DNA from: Romanomermis culicivorax
Taxonomy: Eukaryota; Nematoda; Enoplea; Mermithida; Mermithidae
DNA length: 64,000 nucleotides
Assembly (NCBI GenBank): GCA_963922205.1
Contig: CAWUHX010000294.1
Coordinates: 62,001-126,000, forward strand
Direction: 5' to 3'
In this document: one piece after another, positions 56,109 to 64,000 of the stretch
Position numbering within the stretch: the stretch's first letter is position 1
How the letters are laid out: every line of letters starts with the position of its first letter
Program-made: the position numbers and the translations under genes
Notes under the pieces: model-generated
Told to the model about the DNA's origin: nothing
Seen by the model: only the letters and a program-made list of their open reading frames with translations
The model's database searches: none

Positions 56109-57570
56109 GGCTATACACGTCGATTTACGGAACAGGCTCTAAGAATACTACACGTTGGAAAAAACAAAAGTAAATTTAGCATCAGCATTCTTTCTCCACC
56201 AGAAAATCTATGTTTCGTATGATAGAGTTCAGTAGGAGTTGGGAAAAATCGCTATTTCAAAATTCGAATCAATGTTTTTTGGATTTTATGGGTTTTTCTA
56301 AGTTCTATCAGGGTTTTTTGAAATTTCACAATGGTTGATCTGAACCAGACAAAAATAAAGCAAATGCAACATCACTAAGGTTTTATTCTTCATAAGCAAA
56401 ACATTTTAAGATCATTCGCCTGATTTTATAACAAGAATGCTCAACTTACTCATTGTAAAAAATGAAATCATCCGCCTCTGCACTGTCGAAAAAATTGTCG
56501 GCCGAGCCCATATTTAGAGGGGGAAGGGAGGAGATCCCCCAAAATTTTTTTATTCTTTTCGGTTTTTATATTCTTTCGTGTTTTTCCAAAATCCACGTCA
56601 TAATACGATTAAATTGATAATATAAATGTTAGATTAAACTTGAGTCATAAATTAAAGAATAAAATTTTCCCTACTTACCCAAACTACATACTTTTCGTCG
56701 AACATATAGAATTTACCCACTGACCCAAATACACATAAAGTGACTGAAAATAAGTCGTTTCAACTGAAAAAAATGATTTTCTTTTTATTCAGTATATTCT
56801 CAGAAAATTTTGGAAAATCCCCTCCCCCTTTTTAAAAATCCTGAATACGGGTTTGTTGTTGGCATTGAATTTTATGAAGACTTGGTTTTTCGATCAATGC
56901 AGATGACAATCGATTACACAACTTGGTGTGAAAACAGCTAAAAGTTGGAAAGTTACACTCCGATGACTTAATGGACAGCACCAAGGAAAACACCTGATTA
57001 TAGGCCTAACATGACAAAATAAATTGTGCCTGTTTGTCAATCTTAGTCTTAAATAACGTACTCTCAAGGCATTTTTTGCAACGAAGGTCGCGTTTTGCCT
57101 TCCGTCAACCAATATTGCATTGCATAGCAGATTTTTTGCCGCTCTCCAGCATTATGTAACGAAACGTATTAATTTTTTTCTCTATCCACTTGTCGAGATC
57201 GTTGTTTGTAAATTGTTACTTTGCAGACTGAAAAAAGTTTGATGTTTCTTTAACATTCATACGGCTTACAGCCAGCCACTCAACCAGCATATTTGGGGGC
57301 CCATTTTCAGTCAATTTTTGGACCCAAGAAGCTGCCAGCTGTCTCTCCCGCCAGGGGGTCTGCCGTCACCCTCAAAATTTTAGGGCTGCCCAAGTCAACT
57401 TACGAGCTACTGATGACTGTGAGCAGTAGTTGTAACAAAAACTTTAGAAGTTACAAGTAATACAGTGTATTGCTAACTAGCACTGCTCATGATTCATGAG
57501 CAATAAAATTTGTCTAATATTCAAATAAACCACCAAAGCGAATTAAATCCGGCCAAAAAACATTTCAAAC
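56109..57570. other. AT-rich stretch, no gene recognised
   Basis: Open frames here (for example 56894-57112, minus) lack motifs. Contains diverged GGGTTTTT words near 56290-56330. Nothing further is supported. Confidence 0.45.
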
Positions 57571-58001
57571 CATACATGTAACGGAGCTCCGAGGTCTGGG
57601 GGGTTGGAGCACTTTTTTGGGGCCGGGGGTCAGTAATTCCCAAAATTTTTGGGGGGGGGTCCCTGAAGGAAAAAAATTCGATTTTTTCCATGAAAAATGT
57701 CCGAAAAACGGTTTAAAAAGTAGTAATTTTTGTCTAAAAAATGATAAAATATGCACTTATGGCTCGAAGCGCCGAGAAAATTGACGTTTTTGACCATTTT
57801 TTGTTCAAAAATTGACATTATTCATGAAAAAATGACATTTTTCAGTCTTTTTCCGACTAAAACTATGGGGGTCCCTAGGGCTACCATATGGCTAGCCATA
57901 GGATTGGAAAATCCTGGGGGGTCGCCCAATGGCTAGCCATATGGTCGACGGTTTCTGGGGGGGGGGGTTCCCATAGCACTTCCCCCCCAATCACATGTAT
58001 G
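57571..58001. mobile_element. Variant G-run MITE with CATACATGTAA ends and hairpin core
   Basis: 431 bp from CATACATGTAACGGAGCTCC to AATCACATGTATG. It carries long G runs, a CGAAGCGCCGAGAAAATT block at 57766, and ACCATATGGCTAGCCATAGG paired with CAATGGCTAGCCATATGGT about 25 bp later. Confidence 0.6.
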
Positions 58002-58019
58002 TTTCGAACATAAGTTAAA

Positions 58020-58510
58020 CTTACTGAATATGAATCATTAGCTTTTGGATCAGAATAACTCAACTCAACAGAACAGTCATACAAACCGAATCGAATAGCG
58101 CTAAAAGTTTCCTGAAATTGAAAATTAATGAAGCATTTGATTTGTTTGTAGTGTTGAGCAATCTGATCTGAAATCTGTCGTCGTGTCAGTGTCAGAAGAG
58201 ACTGCATTGCAGTTTCTACAGTTGGCTCAAACCTCAGTTTATCGTTAAGTCAGGTAAAACTTTGTATTCTTGAGATCAAAATGGAAAAAATGACTTTTAT
58301 CTTTAAAAACCCGAAAATGCCAAATTTTCCAACCCAAAAACCCAATGCCCGCCAACCCTGATCAGACGCGGCCGTTAGCATATCTATCTCGACGGTTTCT
58401 AATCGATTACAGTCAGTATTTCGCTGAAAATTGAGATTTTCCATCAACTTTCTCAATTTTTTCTCTCTGGCCTGGAATTTTTCAAACGTTTCCAATATAA
58501 ACTTTTGCAT
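58020..58510 (-). other. Coding-like minus-strand segments, unrecognised
   Basis: Minus frame 58510-58371 encodes a charged helical segment (FEKFQAREKKLRKLMENL) likely to be coiled coil. A second stretch (58240-58130) encodes TAMQSLLTLTRRQISDQIAQ. A third behind a TTTCAG acceptor ends with SYSDPKANDSYS at a GTAAGT donor (near 58030). A hAT-like terminus, complement CAGGGTTGG at 58369-58361, interrupts the first. Could be exons of a broken host gene. No family recognised. Confidence 0.3.
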
Positions 58511-58904
58511 TTATAGACGATAAAAATTGAAGTCATCATTCTAGACTGTAATTTTGGGGCCTCTATTGAAGAATATTTCTAGCAGAGATTTGTTGTCCAA
58601 AGTTTTCGAATGCTTGAAAGTTTTTTCGGAGCTTCGCGCCAGAATGAGGAACAAATTACTTTCTTATTACTTTGGTTTTAATTGTTTCTCAACGTTCAAG
58701 AGGTTCATTTTCCTGCGTGTCAAAAGATGAAAACTCGAAAATTTTTCCAGTGCTTCGCGCCGGACTAAGAATGTAGTACAATTCTCTAATTTGAATCACA
58801 GAAATGTTAATATCAGTTAAATTTATAGGAACTTTATCGTAGTCGTTAATATGCTTTCATATCCTCTAGAACACGAATCGCTCATCAGCTCAATGTGGCT
58901 GACC

Positions 58905-59115
58905 TGACTAGAATTTTCTCAATTTTTTGCCCATTTTTGCAGTTTACTGACTCCGAAAACATCAGAATGTTTGGGCATAGCCCTGAAATGTAGAGAAGAA
59001 GCATCCGTGGCGACTTAATACACGTTTTTAAAAATGTGGACAATTTTTGGAAAATGAGGAAAAAAATTTTGTGTCTTGTTCTCATGTGGAAAAAATCTTC
59101 CAGAAAAAAACGGTG
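58905..59115 (-). repeat. Inverted copy of the 2268-2500 repeat
   Basis: The complement starts CACCGTTTTTTTCTGGAAGA at 59115 and proceeds through TTTTTCCACATGAGAAC, TTTTAAAAACGTGTA and AAATTGAGAAAATTC, in the order found at 2268-2500. Confidence 0.6.
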
Positions 59116-59345
59116 GTCGGAACCCTCCCCCCAACTTGTCGAACCCTGTACCCAAATGTCGAACTGACCTCAACATGGAGAAGCTTAGAAAAAATAGCTT
59201 TTTTGACTCTTTTTGGAAAAATCTCCGAAATTCTTTCGACTTTTTGGCGATTTTTGCGCCCCTTCAAAAATTTTTGAAATTTTGGGATCCCCATCCCAAA
59301 ACTTTGGGTTTACTCCCCTCCAACTGGTCGAACCTCTTACAGGTA
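59112..59345 (+). mobile_element. G-run MITE, CATACCTGTAA family, left end lost
   Basis: CCCCCCAACTTGTCGAACCCTGTACCC and the right end CAACTGGTCGAACCTCTTACAGGTAT match family interior and terminus (each cited in part). The left CATACCTGTAA is missing and adjoins the preceding repeat. Confidence 0.5.
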
Positions 59346-59587
59346 TTGAATTGATGATTGCTTACTACTGAAGAAAATCAAGTCGAAAATTACATGAATT
59401 TTTGGTTAAAAAATTGTACTTAACAATATCAATTTTTCTTTTGAATCAAACTCCATAAATAAGAATTTCAGTTCCCGTTTCGAATCGTACTGCATGAACA
59501 TATGAAGTTCAGAATTAATATATTGTGGGGATGCAGCTGTATCGTTCGAACCAAATAAAATTAGTTGATTTTATACTCATCAACTTT

Positions 59588-59740
59588 CGCGCCGAGAAAA
59601 TTTTACGTTTTCAGCCCCTAAAATGCCTGAAAATCAGAAAAATGTGGTCTTTGGCTAGTCAAAAAATTTCTGTCAATTGGCACAAACGCTCAAATTTTGT
59701 TTGTGCCATTCCATATTTTTTTGCTCAATAATGCCACCAC
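59588..59740 (+). repeat. Modular repeat with TTGTGCC words
   Basis: CGCGCCGAGAAAATTTTACG, then TTTTCAGCCCCTAAAATGCC, then TCAATTGGCACAAACGC and TTTGTGCCATTCCA. The first two blocks are shared with the module at 54797. Confidence 0.5.
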
Positions 59741-62700
59741 ATGCTTTCTTTAAGCATTTTTGAGCTTTTTAAGACCTGTTCGTGCTACTGAAGTCAGTAA
59801 TTCACCAAAAGTGAAGAAAAACATAGGATTTTCACTTTTGGGCAGGATTTTTTTAGGCCAATTCAGAATAGCTCCTAAAAATTTAGGGGCACAAGCCGAA
59901 TTGGCTTGTAAAAATTAGAGCCTAACGACCCTTATGATTAGGTGAGTTTCCTGTCCGAAGATGCATTCCTATGCATTTAAAAAAATACTGAAAATTTTCC
60001 CGCGCTTCGTGCCGGATTTCAAATCATTTATGACTCTTGGTATCATTTCTGTTGTACATTTCGAAAATGTCGGCCTAGTTTATGCTTATGGCTTTTAGGC
60101 TATAGTGTGTTATGGATGAATGTATGACCTTGTATTCTTTTTTCACGTATTTGACGAAAACCTAGATTTTTCTAAATTTTTTTTCACAAAATCCTTTTGT
60201 GGTCTTCTAGAATATTCAACTCATGAACATAACTTTTTGCATTTGGAAAATGGTCAAGACATTATCAGCATGGGAAAATGGCAGAGGTTCTTCTGTCTCA
60301 AAAAGCCATCCAAATTCTTTGTTGCTTGCCTAATTTTCCAATTTAGTTTGCCCGACTGAAAACACGATGGATTCACTGAAAAATTGGACCTTTAATGCAG
60401 GAAATGCAAATTAAAAATATTTATTTTCCAACGCTATAGAGTATCAAAATCCAAAAATTTCTTCCAATGCTAAATGCCAGCATTAATTACCAATATCCAA
60501 GTCCGAAGTAAAATACCTATCGCGCTTTTTTATGCTTTATACGTTTGAAAACAATAATAAATAATTATGATTGGTAAATTACTGGCTCTAGATCTATATT
60601 AGAATGAAAATGTTTGAAGACTTCTACCAACCAAATGGTGAAAACATTACGATCGATCTTCGGTAGTTGCAGTTAAAAAATCAATTTTCTGGCGTTTTAG
60701 AGGTCTCGGAATCGGAATTTTTTGGCGCTAGGCGCCGAACAAGATACTTTAGTCAGTCTTTTATTTTTTTATCCATAGAAAACTCAGTTTTAAAAGTCTG
60801 GAACTGACACGAAGTGAATGAAATACAATAGAAGTAACTTTTAATTACTTTTCTGATGAAACTAAACGAATTTACCAATTTCAGAGAGGGCAACCAAAAA
60901 TTTTTCTGTGATAAAATTTTTGCTCATGTTGCACTTTGGAACCTGGCTTGTGCAAAAATATCCTGTCGATTAATTTGAATAATGACTGATCTGATAATGT
61001 GAACCTTATTATTCTGTGTTTGATTGAGAATGTATTCAAAATGATTGTTCTTTCATGTGGGCTTCTACTGCGATTTTGAAGAGTGTTTTCGAATAAATTT
61101 GTTGAAAAAAGCATTGTTTTTCTCACATTCATTTATAAATTTTTTAGTTTTGGCTTGTTGAAATTCGGATTGGACTTTAAAATTTTGACCCTAGGAGCCA
61201 CTTGGCCTGTCGAGAAAAAATGAAAAAATCTGCTTTTGGGGCACATTATGATAAGAATATATCAAAATTAATAGTAACAGAAAGCCGAAGCGAGGAAAAC
61301 ATAAATTGTCTAGAAATTCGATTGCTGGCATACCTGTGCTTAGCCAAAATAAAGAATCATATATTGCGTTTGAATCATTCTTCCGTCCGGCGGGAAGCGC
61401 CGGAAAAGTTTTAGGATCCCGATACTCTAGAATGTTGGAAGGTGAATCTTTCTAACACTTATTTCATGATTAATGATATTCAGGTTTGAACATTATGCAG
61501 GTGTTTTCAATCAGCCAACCAGCAAAAAAATCAGCTTGAAGTCAACAATGTTTCATAATTCGGGGCGAAACAGCAAAATTCATGAATAATCTTCCTCTGG
61601 TCAGTGTTTTTTTCGTACTAGACGGATTTTTATCGGCTGGTACGTGCTGTGTTCATTGCCAGAAACTTTTTGCCCCATTTGAGGAAAACCCCCAAAAATA
61701 TCAAAATTTCATATAAAAACAGAAGACTATTTTCGTGCCGGTCTCAAGCCACAACTGTATTTATTTATTTAAATTGGCCTCGAGCTCGGCAAAGTCTACT
61801 GTTACTACTCAATTAGCATTTAATTAATTTATTGCATCTGCATTATTCTATTTCATCTCAAAGAATCACGGATTTTTGTACGAGACAACCTTTTTTGGCT
61901 CCTTGCAACGGTTTTTGGTACAGAGATTCGCTGGAATTCTTGGTCAGAAAACACTTTTCCAGGCTCTGAGATGTGCAAACCTGGAAAATTTAATGAATTC
62001 TTCAGATTGATTCATTCACCGTTTTCTCGGCAAATCAAACTTTTTGCGGGAAAAAATTGTGAAAACAAGGAAGATGAATTTTCTTGCATTTCAGAAATGC
62101 AGAATCATCATTTCTCAAACTGTTTTATAACTATGTACTTTGCAACATAAAACTGAGTTTGAATCGAATTCAAACGCATAGTGAGAATAATTTTCAAAAA
62201 TTTAAACCACTTGCAGTTTTTGTAACTTGATGAAAGCGTGATTACATATGTATATTTTTTTGAGTTTTCAAACAGGAAATCTATACCTTATTTTTCTTGA
62301 ATAAGATATCGGGATATCGATTTTCCAGTATTTTAGAAAATTAGCAGTCAGCATCTAGAAATTTTTCCTGCACTACGCTCCTGAAAGATAAGACAACAAA
62401 ACCTGCATTTTTTAGGACCATGTACCTTGTGTTTTGGAGGACATTAACTCAAGGTACTATGTGGAAGAAGCTTTGTGCAAAAATACATGCAAATTGCAAA
62501 ATCATGATTTTTCAGCGAACTAAAAAATCTTCATACAAATTTTTTTGGCTGGTCTTTGTACATGTACGAAGAACACTGCTAAACATGTATATGTTCAACT
62601 TTTTCAATATTATAAATCAAGATAGTCGATAGATAGGTAAATTTTCCCAACTATGAACATCAAGACGTACTTCACAAGCTTACTTTTGAATGTTTTCGAT

Positions 62701-63167
62701 GTACAGACTTCAATGGCTGGATTTTGAAACATGTTCATTCAGTTAACTTTTTCATTGCGATCATCCAACTGAAATCTTCAAATTTTTTCGAATGTTTTCG
62801 GTACAAAATATCAGTTTATACGTATTTCTAACTTGAAGTTTGTAAAATTTCTGACGATTCGGGTCGTTTTTGGCAGATATGCGACGAGATTCATTGTTCT
62901 AACCGAAGAACAGCTTTAAAGCGTAAAAATCTTATAAAAATCTTTATGATAACATTTATTTCATTACAAATGCCGAATTTGAGAAAATATCAATTTTTTC
63001 CTGATTTGTAAAATTCGGAATGAGGAACAATGTAGTGCAAAAATATGCATTAAAAGCACACAGACTTTTGGGCTTGAAAACGCGTTTTGGAAAGAAGCTT
63101 TACTTGCTGAAAAAATGTAATTATTTCATATAATTGTCGAAAAAAATGCGTAGGTAAAAACACTAAT
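59741..63167. other. Repeat-rich AT sequence, no gene supported
   Basis: Contains further GC palindromes (60004, 60721, 61384) with their GAAAATTTT or AAAAGTTTT followers and diverged tails such as TAGAATGTTGGAAGGTGAAT at 61423. Open frames of 60-80 codons carry no recognisable motif. Confidence 0.45.
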
Positions 63168-63302
63168 TTTTGTCGCGAAGATGCTACCAAAGTATTGAAA
63201 CAGATTTGCTCATTCGACAATGAACAGCTATTGAACGAGAAAGTGAAAGCTGAAAATAAATCGTTGAAGAGTAGAAACATTAAATTAAAGAAAATTTCTT
63301 AG
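63168..63302 (+). pseudogene. Short coiled-coil coding fragment
   Basis: 44 codons between an upstream TAA and a TAG at 63300. The sequence EDATKVLKQICSFDNEQLLN then KAENKSLKSRNIKLKK has a heptad-like spacing of L and hydrophilic residues. A coiled coil of this type follows the THAP finger in P-like transposases, but other sources are equally possible. Confidence 0.25.
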
Positions 63303-63887
63303 TCAAAAGAAGTTGTTGAGATAACAGATCGCAGAATTGAAAGAAAATCCAAATATCATTAAATTAGTTGGATAAAATTTTGTTTTCATGTGTGCTTGTT
63401 TACAGCTATATAAAATTTGGATTGTTCTTTTTTTGATTCTTTTTTGCATCTTAATTTCTATGTACCTGGTTGCATTATACTGTACAAAACAGTCGAAACT
63501 TACCGGGAAAAAAGTTTTTCATCTATGGGTGAAAGCCGGAAATATTGTTTTTGTAAATCGGAATGAGTCCGGCTTTTAATTCTTTTCCACAAAATCAAAA
63601 AAAAACACCAAATCAAAAATTTTCAAAAGCCACGAAAAGATTGCTTGGAAAATAAATCGAGAAAAATCTTGATTTCCGTCAAATACGCAAGAAAATAATA
63701 GAAGATTTACGTTTATTCATAGCAAACATTTATCCACAGCATGTTGGAGTTTAAAAGCTAATAAGCATAGGCTGGGACGACTTTTTAAACCGCGGCCTTA
63801 AACTAACATCAAAATTTACAAATTATTAGCAGTATTTTTAATTTTAAAATACATTAAAATCCATTTGCTGACAGAAAAATTTATAAT

Positions 63888-63988
63888 TTAATCGTAGGAG
63901 TCGTGAGACTTTCGGTTTCACTATGCAACTTGGCAGGAAAAGTTTGGTTGCACAGCCCGAAATTTGGTTGCTGTTTGCAAAAAACCTG
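63888..63988 (-). repeat. TTGCACA-word terminus, inverted copy
   Basis: The complement starts CAGGTTTTTTGCAAACAGCA and continues GGCTGTGCAACC and TGCCAAGTTGCATAGTGAAA, as at 53591-53640. The partner end would lie outside the window or was lost. Confidence 0.5.
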
Positions 63989-64000
63989 CGTTGGACTTAT

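Noticed and set aside
63388-63579. 63-codon frame with a hydrophobic segment
   Set aside because: Could be a membrane peptide, but there is no start context, splice signal or recognisable family, and similar frames arise by chance in T-rich DNA.

Overview
This window reads as nuclear DNA of an invertebrate, most likely a nematode. It is AT-rich, has one intron-rich gene whose acceptors mostly end in TTTCAG or TTTTAG, and carries a degenerate array of the hexamer TTAGGC (read as GCCTAA), the repeat of nematode telomeres. No bacterial operon structure, Shine-Dalgarno pattern or CRISPR array is present. Genus and species cannot be fixed from the sequence alone.

The only host gene I can support in full is a neprilysin-like (peptidase family M13) zinc metallopeptidase on the + strand, 10101 to 32225. 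I rebuilt it from splice sites, phase and family motifs as 17 coding exons. They sum to 2397 nt in frame: 798 codons plus stop. It has an acidic cytosolic tail, one membrane anchor, and an ectodomain with HELTH and ENIAD zinc motifs and the conserved C-terminal HSP/R and CxVW signatures. Very short introns (48 to 94 nt) alternate with introns of 2 to 4 kb packed with repeats.

Left flank (1 to 10100): no gene seen. It holds tandem repeats, foldback elements, a pogo/Tigger-like MITE, several copies of a G-run MITE with CATACCTGTAA ends, and a 2 kb composite of AT-rich sequence with a small element inside it.

Right of the gene (32226 to 33945): a degenerate tRNA-like sequence, a 13-bp inverted repeat and a TA-flanked MITE. 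Then comes a three-level nest (33946 to 46342). A PIF/Harbinger-like DNA transposon flanked by TAA contains a full-length but decayed Ty3/Gypsy-type LTR retroelement on the minus strand (34298 to 43740, TSD CTAT), and that retroelement has a tRNA-like insertion in pol. The retroelement order is gag, then a membrane-glycoprotein (env-like) region, then protease-RT-RNase H-integrase. Env lies between gag and pol rather than after pol.

Right flank (46343 to 64000): repeat-dense, with hAT-type elements (one with a perfect 8-bp TSD), a hAT transposase remnant, more G-run MITEs, and a modular repeat class. Those modules share a CANNGTTTTTT terminus, carry exchangeable palindromic subterminal words (TTAGCGC, TTGTGCC, TTCCACA, TTGCACA) and often a CCGGCGCGAAGCGCCGG-type palindrome. 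I consider the gag-env-pol element and this modular repeat class the most unusual content of the window.
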